Source of the DNA: Dietzia massiliensis
Lineage (GTDB): Bacteria; Actinomycetota; Actinomycetes; Mycobacteriales; Mycobacteriaceae
Reading direction: 5' to 3'
Length of the DNA stretch: 64,000 nucleotides
NCBI RefSeq assembly: GCF_018390595.1
Contig: NZ_JAHBAV010000007.1
Coordinates: 19,340-83,339, forward strand
Both the position numbers and the translations under genes were made by a program. Below, one piece after another: positions 37,437 through 47,352 of the stretch. The notes under the pieces are model-generated. The model did no database searches. It saw only the letters and a program-made list of their open reading frames with translations, and was not told where the DNA came from. The stretch's first letter is position 1, and every line of letters begins with the position of its first letter.

Positions 37437-38381
37437 GTGACGAGACCAGGTAACCGACCCCCGTCCGCCGCCGAGCAGAAGCTCGCGGCGTCGCTCGCCG
37501 GCGCCGTCGATCTCTCCGGCCTGAAGAAGCGAGCCGAGACCCGCCGGGACGCGGCCGCCCCCGGTCGCGCCCCGGGTCAGGGCGGTCCGCCGCAGGACGG
37601 GGGGTCGCGGGTGCGGGTGGAGGTGGACGAGGCCTCCTTCGAGCAGGAGGTCCTCGTCCGCTCCGCCCAGGTGCCGGTGATACTCGAACTCGTGTCGCAG
37701 CGGGCGCCGACCGCGCTGACGGCGACGCTGGCGGCCCTGGCCGAGGAGGCCGGGGGCCAGTGGGTGCACGCGACGGTCGACGTCGACGTGGCTCCGGGCA
37801 TCGCGCAGGCCCTCCAGGCGCGCGCGGTGCCGACGGTCTACGCCGTCGCGGCCGGGCGGCCGCTCGCGGACTTCGAGGGCGAGCAGCCCGAGGACGCCCT
37901 CCGCCAGTGGCTCGCGGCCGTGCTCCGCGCGACCGAAGGCAAGCTGAGCGGGCCGGCCCCGGAGACCGGGGAGACCGAGCCGGACGAGGCGTCGGATCCC
38001 GAGCGGGACGCCGCGGAGGAGGCGTTGGCAGAGGGGGATCTCGCGGCCGCCGAGGAGCGCTTCACCGCGCTCGTGGACGCGCGCCCGGGCGATCACACGC
38101 TCGTCGAGGCGCTGCGGTACGTCCGGGCGGCGCGGCGCGTGTCGGAGGACGCGGACGCGGGCGAGGGTGCGGTGCCCGAGGCGCTGCGGGCCGCGGACGC
38201 GGCGCTTGTGGCCGGCGAGTACGAGACCGCCTTCTCCGGGTTGGTCGGCGCCGTCCGCGTCACCACCGGCGACGACCGTGCCGCCCTGCGTGCGAGGCTG
38301 CTCGAGCTCCTCGACGCGCTGCCGGCGGATGATCCGCGGGTGCTGGCCGCGCGCCGCGACCTGGCGAGCGCCCTGTACTGA
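37437..38381 (+). CDS. CnoX/YbbN-like thioredoxin-fold co-chaperone
   Basis: A 314-residue protein with a thioredoxin-fold domain (about 55-165) followed by a TPR-like helical region (about 185-310). The CxxC of thioredoxins is replaced: the sequence VILELVSQRAPTALT has no cysteine, and the whole protein lacks one. The cis-Pro segment AVPTVYAVAAGRPLADFEG is kept. This matches E. coli CnoX (YbbN) and Rv1324, which hand unfolded proteins to chaperonins. The lack of redox cysteines argues for a holdase role and not a disulfide reductase. The start GTG is 35 nt after the thiolase. Confidence 0.86.
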   Translation: MTRPGNRPPSAAEQKLAASLAGAVDLSGLKKRAETRRDAAAPGRAPGQGGPPQDGGSRVRVEVDEASFEQEVLVRSAQVPVILELVSQRAPTALTATLAALAEEAGGQWVHATVDVDVAPGIAQALQARAVPTVYAVAAGRPLADFEGEQPEDALRQWLAAVLRATEGKLSGPAPETGETEPDEASDPERDAAEEALAEGDLAAAEERFTALVDARPGDHTLVEALRYVRAARRVSEDADAGEGAVPEALRAADAALVAGEYETAFSGLVGAVRVTTGDDRAALRARLLELLDALPADDPRVLAARRDLASALY

Positions 38382-38425
38382 CGCATCACCGGTGGCCCCG
38401 CGTCGGGCCGCCGGTGCCCCGCGTC

Positions 38426-38465
38426 GAGCCGTCGGCGGGCCCCTGCCCGGGGCCGCCGACGGCTC
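38426..38465. terminator. bidirectional hairpin between the CnoX-like gene and glgB
   Basis: GAGCCGTCGGCGGGCCCC pairs with GGGGCCGCCGACGGCTC with a single bulge and a very short loop. It lies in the 88-bp gap between two convergent genes. No T-run follows on either strand, so it is a stem-only terminator, a type reported for GC-rich actinobacteria. Confidence 0.6.
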
Positions 38466-38469
38466 TCCG

Positions 38470-40788
38470 CTATCCGGTGGGGGTGTGGCGGAACCACACG
38501 GTCGCGCGGGAGCCGACCGTGATCGCGGCGGAGTAGGGCCGCCCGTGGTGGGAGATCTGCTCGGCGTGGACGCCGCCGTAGTTGCCGGCGCCGGACCCCT
38601 CGTAGGCCTCGGCATCCGTGTTGAGGATCTCCTCCCAGTACCCGCCCTCGGGGAGGCCGATGCGGTAGTCGCCGAGAGGCGCGCCGGAGAAGTTCACGAC
38701 ACACGCGATGGTGCTGCCGTCGTGGTCGGTCCGCAGGAACGACAGCGTGTTGTGCTCGGAGTCGTTGGCGTCGATCCACGAGAAGCCCGAGGGGTCGTCG
38801 TCGAGCGCCCACAGACCGGGGTTCTCGGCGTAGCGGGCGTTGAGGTCGCGCACGCAGTCGCGGATGCCGCGGTGGTACTCGCCCTCCCAGCCCTCGAGGT
38901 CGTCCCACGCGACCCCGCGCTCGGCGTTCCACTCGGTGGTCTGGCCGAATTCGAGTCCCTGGAAGAGGAGCTTCTTACCGGGGTGGGCCCACATGTAGGC
39001 GTAGAGGCTGCGGATCCCGGCGGCGCGGTCCCACGAGGAGCCGGGCATGCGCTCCCACATGGAGCCCTTCCCGTGGACGACCTCGTCGTGGCTGAGGGGG
39101 AGGACGAAGCGCTCGCTCCAGGCGTACATGAGCGAGAAGGTGATCTCGCCGTGGTGGTAGCCGCGGTAGATCGGGTCCAGGCCCACGTACTGGAGGGTGT
39201 CGTTCATCCAACCCATGTTCCACTTCATGGAGAAGCCGAGGCCGCCGGTGTAGGTGGGGGCGGTGACGCCGCCCCACGAGGTGGACTCCTCGGCGACGGT
39301 GAGGACGCCGGGGTGCTTGCGGTGGACCGTGGCGTTGACCTCCTGGAGGAACGAGATGGCCTCGAGGTTCTCGCGGCCGCCGTGGATGTTGGGCGTCCAC
39401 TGTCCCTCGTCGCGGGAGTAGTCGAGGTAGAGCATCGAGGCGACGGCGTCCACACGGAGGCCGTCGACGTGGAACTCGTCGGCCCAGTACAGGGCGTTGG
39501 CGACGAGGAAGTTGCGGACCTCCCGCCGGCCGAAGTCGAACACGTAGGTGCCCCAGTCGGGCTGTTCGCCGCGCCGGGGATCGCCGTGCTCGTACAGCGG
39601 GGTGCCGTCGAACCGGCCGAGGGACCACTCGTCCTTGGGGAAGTGCGCGGGGACCCAGTCCACCAGGACGCCGATGCCGTGTGAGTGCAGGTGGTCGATC
39701 ACGTAGCGCAGGTCGTCCGGGGAGCCGAACCGACTGGTGGGGGCGAAGTAGCCGGACACCTGGTAGCCCCACGAGCCGCCGAACGGGTGCTCGGCGACGG
39801 GCATCAGTTCCACGTGTGTGAACCCGGTGGAGAGGACGTGCTCGGCGAGTTGGTGCGCGAACTCGCGGTAGTCGAGGCCGGGGCGCCAGGAGCCGACGTG
39901 GACCTCGAGGATGGTCATCGGGGAGCGCGAGTGGTCGCGGGTGGCGCGGGCGGCGATCCACTCGTCGTCGTTCCACTCGTAGGCGGAGGTGAACACCTTC
40001 GACCCGGTGGCGGGGGGCACCTCGGTCGCGACGGCCATGGGGTCGGCGTGGTCGACTGTCCGCCCGTCGGCACCCCGGACGCGGTACTTGTAGACGGCGC
40101 CGTCGCCGACGTCGGGGACGAACAGTTCCCACACGCCGGAGGAGCCGATCGAGCGCATGGGCAGCGCCACGGGGTTCCAGCCGCAGAAGTCGCCGACCAC
40201 GCTGACGCCGCGGGCGTTGGGCGCCCACACGGCGAAGGACGTCCCGGTGACCGGCCCGCCGGGGGAGTCGTAGGTGCGGACGTGCGCACCGAGCACGTCC
40301 CAGAGGCGCTCGTGGCGTCCCTCACCGATGAGGTGCAGGTCGACCTCGCCCAGGGTCGGCAGGAACCGGTAGCCGTCGGCGACGGTGCGGGTGTGGCCGT
40401 CCGGGTAGGCGACGCGGAAGCGGTAGTCGGGGACCTCGGCCTCGGGCAGGGCGGCCTCGAACAGCCCGTCGGAGACGGGTTCCATCGGGACCGTCCGGTC
40501 ACCGAAGTCGATCTCGACGGACACCGCACCCGGCTGCATGGTGCGCACGACGGAACCGTCGCCGTCGCGGTGCGTGCCGTAGACCGAGTGGGGATCGTGG
40601 TGGGTGCCCGCGCGGAGCCGACCGAGGACCTCGCCGGTGAGGGGTGTGGGCCGCGGCGCCGCGTCCGGTACGGGGGTCGCGGCCGGCCCGGGTGTCGCGC
40701 GGGTCGCCGGGGATGACGGCGACGACGACGAGGTCTTCTCCGGCCGGGGCCGGGCGGTCGCGGGGTCCTGCTTCTTGTGCTTTCCCAT
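38470..40788 (-). CDS. glgB: 1,4-alpha-glucan branching enzyme
   Basis: A 772-residue GH13 enzyme that makes alpha-1,6 branches in glycogen-like glucans. After a Pro/Ala/Ser-rich disordered head of about 55 residues come two beta-sandwich modules. The barrel holds DWVPAHFP, the nucleophile in [17 protein letters not shown], the acid in VAEESTSW, and [16 protein letters not shown] 40788 is preferred because GAGG lies about 9 nt upstream; a TTG at 40803 overlapping the glgE stop codon is an alternative. It is downstream of glgE in one operon, as in M. tuberculosis (Rv1326c-Rv1327c): GlgE polymerises and GlgB branches. Confidence 0.95.
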   Translation of the reverse strand: MGKHKKQDPATARPRPEKTSSSSPSSPATRATPGPAATPVPDAAPRPTPLTGEVLGRLRAGTHHDPHSVYGTHRDGDGSVVRTMQPGAVSVEIDFGDRTVPMEPVSDGLFEAALPEAEVPDYRFRVAYPDGHTRTVADGYRFLPTLGEVDLHLIGEGRHERLWDVLGAHVRTYDSPGGPVTGTSFAVWAPNARGVSVVGDFCGWNPVALPMRSIGSSGVWELFVPDVGDGAVYKYRVRGADGRTVDHADPMAVATEVPPATGSKVFTSAYEWNDDEWIAARATRDHSRSPMTILEVHVGSWRPGLDYREFAHQLAEHVLSTGFTHVELMPVAEHPFGGSWGYQVSGYFAPTSRFGSPDDLRYVIDHLHSHGIGVLVDWVPAHFPKDEWSLGRFDGTPLYEHGDPRRGEQPDWGTYVFDFGRREVRNFLVANALYWADEFHVDGLRVDAVASMLYLDYSRDEGQWTPNIHGGRENLEAISFLQEVNATVHRKHPGVLTVAEESTSWGGVTAPTYTGGLGFSMKWNMGWMNDTLQYVGLDPIYRGYHHGEITFSLMYAWSERFVLPLSHDEVVHGKGSMWERMPGSSWDRAAGIRSLYAYMWAHPGKKLLFQGLEFGQTTEWNAERGVAWDDLEGWEGEYHRGIRDCVRDLNARYAENPGLWALDDDPSGFSWIDANDSEHNTLSFLRTDHDGSTIACVVNFSGAPLGDYRIGLPEGGYWEEILNTDAEAYEGSGAGNYGGVHAEQISHHGRPYSAAITVGSRATVWFRHTPTG

Positions 40789-40799
40789 GGTCGTTCGCC

Positions 40800-42818
40800 T
40801 CAATCCACGGTGTGCGTTCGGTAGGACAGTTCGACCCTACGTGCTTCGGAGCAGGGTGGGATCGAGACGATGTGCGCGACCGCGGACCACGGCTCGAGCC
40901 GGACGTAGTTGCTCGACCCCCAGTGGAACTCGTTGCCCGACACCTCGTCGCGCACGCTGAACCGGGCGTCGTCGTCGTAACCGAGCGCCGCCATGTCCAG
41001 GTGGAGGGTGCCCTCCTGGACGCCGAGGGAGTCCAGGGTGACCACGGTCAGAACGGTGTCGCCGGTGGCGGGATCGATCTTGGAGTAGGCGATGATCCGG
41101 TCGTTGTCGACGTCGTGGAAGTGCAGGGTCCGCAGCTGCTGGAGCGCGGGGTGCTCGCGCCGGATCCGGTTGAGCGCGCGCAGCCAGGGCGCCAGCGACT
41201 GTCCGGCGGCCTCGGCGGCCGCGAAGTCGCGGGGTCGCAGTTGGTACTTCTCCGAGTCGAGGTACTCCTCACTGCCCTCGGTGACGGGCTGCCACTCGTA
41301 GAGCTCGAAGCCCGAGTACACGCCCCAGGCGGGCGAGAGGGTCGCGGCGAGGGCGGCGCGGATCGCGAACATCGCCGGGCCGCCGCGCTGGAGCGACTCG
41401 TGCAGGATGTCCGGGGTGTTGGTGAACATGTTGGGCCGCGCCTCGTCGACGTGGGCCAGCAGCTGCTCGCAGAACTCGGCCAGATCGGCCTTGGTGGTCT
41501 TCCACGTGAAGTACGTGTACGACTGCGAGAACCCGCGTTTGGCGAGCCCGAACAGCCGGGCCGGTCGGGTGAACGCCTCGGCGAGGAACAGCACGTCGGG
41601 CTCGGTGCGCTTGACCTCGCTGATGAGCCGGTTCCAGAAGTCCGCGGGCTTGGTGTGCGGGTTGTCCACGCGGAAGATCCGCACGCCCAGTGACGTCCAG
41701 TGCCTGACCACGCGCAGCACCTCGGCGTAGATGCCCTCGGGGTCGTTGTCGAAGTTGATCGGGTAGATGTCCTGGTACTTCTTGGGCGGGTTCTCGGCGT
41801 AGGCGATGTGCCCGTCGGGCAGGACGGTGAACCACTCGGGGTGCTCGGCGGCCCACGGGTGGTCGGGGGCGCACTGCAGCGCGAGGTCGAGCGCGACCTC
41901 GACACCGCGTTCGCCCGCGTACTCGACGAGCCCGCGGAAGTCCTCGGTCGTGCCGAGGTCGGGGTGCACCGCGTCGTGGCCGCCGTCCCGTGAGCCGATG
42001 GCCCACGGGGATCCCACGTCGTCCGGATCGGGTGTCAGCGTGTTGTTGCGGCCCTTGCGGTTGATCTCCCCGATCGGGTGGATGGGCGGCAGGTACACTA
42101 CGTCGAACCCGAGGTCGGCTGCGTGGTCGATGTATGCCCGCGACGTGGCGAAGGTGCCGTGGACGGGCCGGCCCTCGGCGTCCCAGCCGCCGGTGGATCG
42201 GGGGAAGAACTCGTACCAGGAGCTGAACTGGGCCTCGCGGCGATCGACCCACACCCGGTGGGTCTGCCCGACGGTGACCAGCTCGCGCACCGGGTCGGCG
42301 GCGAGCGCCGCGGCGACCTCCGCCGACAGGGCCCGCTCCGTGCGGGTGGCCGCGTCGCCGTCACCGCGCAGCGCGTCGGCGGCCCTCGAGAGCAGGGCGG
42401 CCCGGTCCGCCTCGCCGGCGGTGGTGGCCCGGGTGACCGCGAGGTCGAGCACTCGCGCGCCCACCTCGAACTCGTTGCCCAGCACGTCGGCGTCCTGGCC
42501 CGCGTCCATCTTCTTGGTGATGCCGCTGCGCCAGGTGGCGAAGGGGTCGGACCACGCCTCCACGCGGAACGACCACATGCCGGGCACGTCGGTGGGCAGC
42601 AGGGCGTGCACGGTGTCGGGTTCGGCCCCGGGCGCCATGGTGGTGCGCGAGGAGAGGCCGCCGGGTCGCCGGACCACGAGGCTGGCGGACAGGGCGTCGT
42701 GCCCCTCCCTCCAGACGATGGCCGAGATCGGCAGGATCTCGCCGACCACCGATTTCGACGGGAACCTCCCGCAGGAGACGAGGGGACGGACCTCATCGAT
42801 GGCAAGACGGTCGTTCAC
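40800..42818 (-). CDS. glgE: alpha-1,4-glucan:maltose-1-phosphate maltosyltransferase
   Basis: A 672-residue GH13_3 enzyme that extends alpha-1,4-glucan with maltose from maltose-1-phosphate. Segments typical of GlgE are [16 protein letters not shown] near the N-terminus, [22 protein letters not shown], the nucleophile in [18 protein letters not shown], and [10 protein letters not shown]. The maltose-1-phosphate supply (TreS/Pep2) is not in the window. I chose GTG 42818 because AAGGAG lies 7 nt before it; an in-frame GTG at 42872 would add 18 unconserved residues. In M. tuberculosis loss of GlgE is lethal through maltose-1-phosphate build-up. Confidence 0.95.
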   Translation of the reverse strand: MNDRLAIDEVRPLVSCGRFPSKSVVGEILPISAIVWREGHDALSASLVVRRPGGLSSRTTMAPGAEPDTVHALLPTDVPGMWSFRVEAWSDPFATWRSGITKKMDAGQDADVLGNEFEVGARVLDLAVTRATTAGEADRAALLSRAADALRGDGDAATRTERALSAEVAAALAADPVRELVTVGQTHRVWVDRREAQFSSWYEFFPRSTGGWDAEGRPVHGTFATSRAYIDHAADLGFDVVYLPPIHPIGEINRKGRNNTLTPDPDDVGSPWAIGSRDGGHDAVHPDLGTTEDFRGLVEYAGERGVEVALDLALQCAPDHPWAAEHPEWFTVLPDGHIAYAENPPKKYQDIYPINFDNDPEGIYAEVLRVVRHWTSLGVRIFRVDNPHTKPADFWNRLISEVKRTEPDVLFLAEAFTRPARLFGLAKRGFSQSYTYFTWKTTKADLAEFCEQLLAHVDEARPNMFTNTPDILHESLQRGGPAMFAIRAALAATLSPAWGVYSGFELYEWQPVTEGSEEYLDSEKYQLRPRDFAAAEAAGQSLAPWLRALNRIRREHPALQQLRTLHFHDVDNDRIIAYSKIDPATGDTVLTVVTLDSLGVQEGTLHLDMAALGYDDDARFSVRDEVSGNEFHWGSSNYVRLEPWSAVAHIVSIPPCSEARRVELSYRTHTVD

Positions 42819-42917
42819 GTCGGTGCTCCTTCCGGCTGCGGGTCGGCGCCGCGAAGTGGCGACGTCCGTCACCGACGACGCTAGCGAAGTCGGGCCGATC
42901 CTTCAGGGCCGTCATCT

Positions 42918-42973
42918 CCGGTTAACCCGCGCGAGCCGTGTTCCTCCCCACCCGGGGCCGCGATAACCGGTTA
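42918..42973. promoter_or_regulatory. paired short palindromes in the glgE/ABC divergent region
   Basis: GGTTAACC (42920-42927) and TAACCGGTTA (42964-42973) are both perfect palindromes and share CCGGTTA. The second overlaps the likely -10 region of the ABC gene. They could be operator half-sites for one dimeric regulator; this is a guess from symmetry alone. Confidence 0.3.
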
Positions 42974-42974
42974 G

Positions 42975-43817
42975 ATGGGCGTCGTGAGCACCGCCATCGA
43001 CATCGACCCCGACCTCGTCCTCGACCTGCGTGACGTCTCGCTCCGGCGCGACGGCAAGACCCTCGTGGGGCCACTGACCTGGCAGGTCGAACTCGACGAG
43101 AGGTGGGTGGTGCTTGGCCCCAACGGCGCGGGCAAGACCTCGTTGCTGAGGATCGCCTCGGCGTTGGAGTACCCGAGCACCGGTACCGCGGTCATCCTCG
43201 GCGAGCAGCTCGGTCGGACCGAGGTGACCGAGCTGCGCAGCCGGGTCGGCCTGTCGTCGGTCGCCGTGGCGGGCCGGATCCCCGGCGACGAGGTGGTGAG
43301 CGACCTCGTCATCTCGGCCGGGTACGCGGTCCTGGGTCGCTGGCGCGAGAAGTACGACGAGCAGGATTTCGAGCGGGCGGCCGACACGCTCGAGTCGATC
43401 GGCGCCGAGCACCTCGCGGACCGGACGTGGGGCACCCTCTCGGAGGGCGAGCGCAAGCGCGTGCTCATCGCGCGCGCCATGATGACCGACCCCGAGCTGC
43501 TGCTGCTCGACGAGCCGGGCGCCGGTCTGGACCTCGGCGGGCGCGAGGACCTGGTGGCCCGGCTCGGGGACATGGCCATGGACCCGGACGCCCCCGCGAC
43601 GGTCCTGGTGACCCACCACGTCGAGGAGATCCCCCCGGGCTTCACCCACGCCATGCTGCTGGCGGAGGGCGAGGTGACCGCCATGGGGCTCATCGACGAC
43701 GTGATCACCTCCGAGAACCTCAGCCGGGCCTTCGCGCAGTCGATCACGGTCGACGCGATCGACGGCCGCTACTTCGCCCGCCGTGCCCGGCGATCGGGCC
43801 GGCACCGACGGGGATGA
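42975..43817 (+). CDS. ABC transporter ATP-binding protein (energy-coupling or export type)
   Basis: A 280-residue single nucleotide-binding domain. Walker A is LGPNGAGKTSLL, the signature is GTLSEGERKRVLIARAM, Walker B is LLLLDEPGAGLD, and the H-loop is LVTHHVEEIP. No permease gene is adjacent. It corresponds to Rv3041c, a family of soluble ABC ATPases whose partner is unknown. The ATG at 42975 is used; GTG at 42984, seven bases after TTAGAT, is an equally plausible leaderless start. It overlaps the NUDIX gene (ATGA). Confidence 0.9.
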   Translation: MGVVSTAIDIDPDLVLDLRDVSLRRDGKTLVGPLTWQVELDERWVVLGPNGAGKTSLLRIASALEYPSTGTAVILGEQLGRTEVTELRSRVGLSSVAVAGRIPGDEVVSDLVISAGYAVLGRWREKYDEQDFERAADTLESIGAEHLADRTWGTLSEGERKRVLIARAMMTDPELLLLDEPGAGLDLGGREDLVARLGDMAMDPDAPATVLVTHHVEEIPPGFTHAMLLAEGEVTAMGLIDDVITSENLSRAFAQSITVDAIDGRYFARRARRSGRHRRG

Positions 43818-44590
43818 CCGGGGTGGCGGGCTCGTCCGGGTCGTCGCGCGTGGTGGGCGGCGGCGACGCTCCTGCGGCCTATGAGCCGGGGGCGGTCCCG
43901 ATCCGCGAGGCGGCGACGGTCGCCCTGATCCGCGACGCCCGGGTCGGCGGGGGAGTCGAGGTGTTCCTGCAGCACCGCGTGTCGACGATGCAGTTCGCGG
44001 CGGGTATGTCGGTGTTCCCCGGCGGCGGGGGGGAGCCCCGCGACCACCACGGCACGCGGCCCCGGCGCGGGCCCGAGCCGCGGTGGTGGGCCGACCGGTT
44101 CGGCATCGACGAAGGCCGCGCCGCCGCGGCGGTCCGGGGCGTGGCCCGCGAGCTGTTCGAGGAGACCGGCGTCCTGCTCGCCGAGCCGGCGGGCGCCACT
44201 CCGCCCCCGGCGCCGCCCGGCGTCGCCGAGCGGCGCGCGCTCGACGCGGGGCACGGCGACCTCGACTCGCTCCTGGCCGCGCACGGCCTGGTGCTGTCCG
44301 CGCACCTGCTGCGGCCGTGGGACCGCTGGACGACCCCGGTCGGGCCGCCGCGGCGCTATGACACGCTGTTCTTCGTGGCCGCACTGCCGGAGGGGGCGGA
44401 ACCGGACGGCGGGACGAGCGAGGCCCGGGCCGCCGAGTGGATCCGCGCCGACGACGCCGCCCAGGCCGGCGTCCTCGGGCACCTCGGGATGCTCCGGCCG
44501 ACCCTCGACGTGCTGTCCGACCTCGCGGGAGCCGCGGACGTCGCCGAGGTGCTGGCCACCGAACGGGCCATCGCGCCCGGCGGGAACTAA
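43814..44590 (+). CDS. NUDIX hydrolase
   Basis: A 258-residue NUDIX protein. The Nudix box lies in GVARELFEETGVLL (about residues 110-123), with the preceding strand containing FAAGMSVFPGGGGEP. A helical C-terminal half follows. This subfamily, like Rv3040c, resembles CoA-pyrophosphatase/NUDT-19-like members, but the substrate cannot be assigned. Its start overlaps the ABC gene by 4 nt. Its TAA stop codon forms the first three bases of the next gene's -10 box. Confidence 0.88.
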   Translation: MTGVAGSSGSSRVVGGGDAPAAYEPGAVPIREAATVALIRDARVGGGVEVFLQHRVSTMQFAAGMSVFPGGGGEPRDHHGTRPRRGPEPRWWADRFGIDEGRAAAAVRGVARELFEETGVLLAEPAGATPPPAPPGVAERRALDAGHGDLDSLLAAHGLVLSAHLLRPWDRWTTPVGPPRRYDTLFFVAALPEGAEPDGGTSEARAAEWIRADDAAQAGVLGHLGMLRPTLDVLSDLAGAADVAEVLATERAIAPGGN

Positions 44591-44593
44591 CCT
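44588..44593 (+). promoter_or_regulatory. -10 box overlapping the NUDIX stop codon, leaderless start for the next gene
   Basis: TAACCT contains the NUDIX TAA stop codon (44588-44590) and is followed by seven bases and then GTG 44601. Confidence 0.5.
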
Positions 44594-44600
44594 TGCGGCG

Positions 44601-45830
44601 GTGACCCCCGAGGACCTCGACTTCCTGCGCACCGACGCCGGCCGCGACCTGATCGAGCTCGCCGCCGGGCTCGACTGGTCGCGGGCCCACGTCGTGTCCT
44701 CGACGGCGACCGTGCGCCGCGCGGACGCCGAGCACGCGGCCGCAGCGATCGACGTCGTCACCGCCCGTGCCCGCGCGCACGGCCGGATCCGCGGGGCGGG
44801 GGCGATGCTTCTCACCGACGAGGCGGTGCAGCAGGCCACGGCCTGGCCCGTCGCCGCCCTCCGCGCCGAACGCCTGGCGGGCCGGGACGTCCACGACGTG
44901 ACGTGCTCGGTCGGCGCCGAGCTCACCGAGCTCGTCCGCACGGCCGGCCGCGTGATCGGCTCGGACCTCGACCCGGTGCGCGCGCGGATGGCCGCCCACA
45001 ACGTCCCCGGGGCGCTGGTGTGTGTGGCGGACGCGCTCGCGCCGCCGAGCCGCGACGCCGTGCTGGTGGCCGATCCCGCCCGCCGCGCCGGGGGACGCCG
45101 CATCCACGACCCGGCGCAGCTCAGCCCACCGCTGCAGGACCTCCTCGCCGTGGCCACGGACCGCGACCACGTCATCAAGTGCGCGCCCGGACTCGACACC
45201 TCCGCCCTCGGCCACGAGGGCGAGGTCGAGCTGGTCTCCCTCGACGGCTCGGTACGCGAGGCCTGCCTGTGGTCGTCGGGCCTGGCCGGGGGCGTACGGA
45301 GACGCGCGACGGTCGTGCGCACCGCCGCCGCCCGGGCGCCGGGCCCGTGGGGACCGGCGCGCCTGACCGCGGACGGTGTCGCCGTGCACGTGGAGGAGGT
45401 GACCGACGGCGACGACGACGAGGTCGCCGCCCACCCCGAACCCGAGCGGTTCATCGTGGACCCGGACGGGGCGGTCGTCCGGGCGGGGCTCGTGCGGCAC
45501 TGGGCCCGCAGACACGGGCTCCGTCAGCTCGACCCGCGGATCGCGCACCTGACCGGCCCGCGGATCCCTCCGGGCCACAGCGGGTTCGAGGTGCTCGAGC
45601 GGTGTCGGCTGGACCGCAAGCAGCTGCGTCGCGCCCTGCGCGCGCGGGACTGCGGGTCGCTGGAGATCCTCGTGCGCGGCGTCGACACCGATCCGGACGT
45701 GCTGCGTCGCTCGCTGTCGCTGTCGGGGTCGCGGCCGCTCGCGCTGGTGGTCACCCGCATCGGCACGTCGGCCGTGGTGTTCGTGTGCGGGCCCCGGACA
45801 CGGGCCACCGGGGATCAGCCGAACATGTAG
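44601..45830 (+). CDS. class I SAM-dependent methyltransferase with C-terminal THUMP-like domain
   Basis: A 409-residue protein. An N-terminal helical region is followed by a Rossmann methyltransferase fold (HDVTCSVGAELTELV, then VIGSDLDPVRARMAAHN) with a DPxR-type site VADPARRAGGRR where N6-adenine and RNA enzymes carry NPPY/DPPR. The C-terminal 75 residues (RHWARRHGLRQLDPRIAHLTG and LEILVRGVD) form the THUMP-like domain. Such proteins (Rv3037c family) are presumed RNA methyltransferases; the substrate is unknown. The GTG is placed by the -10 box and by VTPEDLDFLRT. It overlaps the convergent lipoprotein gene by 16 bp. Confidence 0.85.
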   Translation: MTPEDLDFLRTDAGRDLIELAAGLDWSRAHVVSSTATVRRADAEHAAAAIDVVTARARAHGRIRGAGAMLLTDEAVQQATAWPVAALRAERLAGRDVHDVTCSVGAELTELVRTAGRVIGSDLDPVRARMAAHNVPGALVCVADALAPPSRDAVLVADPARRAGGRRIHDPAQLSPPLQDLLAVATDRDHVIKCAPGLDTSALGHEGEVELVSLDGSVREACLWSSGLAGGVRRRATVVRTAAARAPGPWGPARLTADGVAVHVEEVTDGDDDEVAAHPEPERFIVDPDGAVVRAGLVRHWARRHGLRQLDPRIAHLTGPRIPPGHSGFEVLERCRLDRKQLRRALRARDCGSLEILVRGVDTDPDVLRRSLSLSGSRPLALVVTRIGTSAVVFVCGPRTRATGDQPNM

Positions 45831-47173
45831 ACCGCGCCCATCGCGGTCGTCAACGCGATCCGACCGTCCGAATCGACGCTGAGCCCCGACACGGGACCCG
45901 ACGCCGCGGGCACCTCGAGCCGGTGGACGGTCCGCCCGTCGCCGCCGTCGAGCACGTGCACGGCGATGCCGGGCTCGCCCCCGCCACCGCCCGCGCGCAC
46001 GGCTACGATCACCTGCCCGTCCGGGGTCGCGGCAGGGTTGGTGAGCTGCTGCAGATCGTCCCGGCGCCAGACCTCGCGGCCGGTCCCGTCGACCGGGCGG
46101 ACGGCCACCACGGGCGCCGGGCCCGCGTCGTCGTCGTGCTCGTCGTCGGGACCCCTCCACACGGTCGTCGTGCGCCCCGCGGTGACGAGGGTGCCGTCGG
46201 GCAGCAACGCCGGCGAGGCGTCCGGGCGGTACCCGACCGGCGCCGACCACAGTTCGGCGCCGTCGGCCGCCCGGTACGCGGCGAGGGCGCCGTCCGCGGC
46301 GTGCACGTAGACCTCGTCCCGGTCACCCGACAGGACCACCGGCACGCCCAGCCGACCCTCGGCCAGGGGGACGCGCCACAGGACCTCCAGGGCGGGCGCG
46401 TCGCCACCGACCAACCGCACGGCGACCAGCTCCGGCTCCGCCGCGCCCGGCGTCCACGCGGTGAGGTACGCCGTGGCCGCGTCGGTGTCCACGGCCGCGG
46501 TCGCCGGCACCGGACACCCCCGCGCGCCGGTGGCGCACCACGGCAGACCGTAGGCCGGATCGTCCGTCACGACGTCACCGGTGAGACGCAGCTCGGGGGT
46601 GACGTCCAGACCCGTGTGGGCGTTGACTACACGCGCGACCCCGAGGTGGGAGACGAGCAGCAGGTGGCGGTTGTCCATCAACGTCACGGTGGTCGGCACG
46701 CCGCGGGTGGCGGCGAACCACCGGTTCTCGCCCTCGGCGGCCACCGCCGCGACCCCGCCGTACGCCGGGACGAACAGTGACCCGCGCCCGTCGACCGTCG
46801 CCGTGATGCGCGGGCCGTCCGTCGGCATACGCGAGCACCACCGCTTGCGGCCGTCGTCGGCGGTCAGGGCGAAGAGGTTGCAGCCGCGCTCGGAGACCGT
46901 CGCCTGGAACGACGTGCCGATCCCGTCGGAGGAGGCCACCCCGATCGCCGGGGCGCCCAGCGTGCGCGACCAGAGCAGCTCGGGGGAGTCCGACACCCCG
47001 GCGTGCGCCCGCGACGAGTTCGGCGGGCCACCGGCCACCGACGACCAGCTCGCGGCCTGGCCGAGGCGCGCGCCCCCGCTCGGCGTGTCCGACGCGCAGC
47101 CCGAGACCACGCCCAGGGCGAGCCCGGCCACGACCAGGGACCGCACGGTGCGCGGTAACGATGCCGGTGCCAC
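45815..47173 (-). CDS. PQQ-like beta-propeller lipoprotein
   Basis: A 452-residue exported protein. The N-terminus is a lipoprotein signal peptide: TVRSLVVAGLALGVVSGC with lipobox VSGC, so it should be lipidated and held on the outer face of the membrane. The rest has repeated beta-propeller blades with W-containing motifs (for example DGRKRWCSRM, DGAELWSAPVG, TGREVWRRDD) as in PQQ-like repeat and BamB-type proteins. GTG 47173 with GGGGGGA nearby sets the signal peptide at the start; longer frames would bury it. It corresponds to Rv3035. No enzymatic residues were identified; a scaffold or sensor role is possible. Confidence 0.86.
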   Translation of the reverse strand: MAPASLPRTVRSLVVAGLALGVVSGCASDTPSGGARLGQAASWSSVAGGPPNSSRAHAGVSDSPELLWSRTLGAPAIGVASSDGIGTSFQATVSERGCNLFALTADDGRKRWCSRMPTDGPRITATVDGRGSLFVPAYGGVAAVAAEGENRWFAATRGVPTTVTLMDNRHLLLVSHLGVARVVNAHTGLDVTPELRLTGDVVTDDPAYGLPWCATGARGCPVPATAAVDTDAATAYLTAWTPGAAEPELVAVRLVGGDAPALEVLWRVPLAEGRLGVPVVLSGDRDEVYVHAADGALAAYRAADGAELWSAPVGYRPDASPALLPDGTLVTAGRTTTVWRGPDDEHDDDAGPAPVVAVRPVDGTGREVWRRDDLQQLTNPAATPDGQVIVAVRAGGGGGEPGIAVHVLDGGDGRTVHRLEVPAASGPVSGLSVDSDGRIALTTAMGAVYMFG

Positions 47174-47206
47174 AGGTCCCCCCGTCGAAAGAGTGATCAG
47201 GGCGTA

Positions 47207-47212
47207 AGCGTA
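47207..47212 (-). promoter_or_regulatory. -10 box of the beta-propeller lipoprotein gene
   Basis: On the minus strand, TACGCT lies 33 nt before the GTG and would give a leader of about 27 nt carrying the G-rich ribosome site. Confidence 0.35.
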
Positions 47213-47352
47213 GTCCGAGCGCCCGGCGACCCAGGGGTACGCCCGGGGGAACCGCCACTCGCGGAGCGCGCTCCGCCGATACCGTGACGACACTCACCCT
47301 GCCGGCGAGGGCACCAGCCCCGGCCCCGGCCCGACGGAAGGCGGACACCCCG

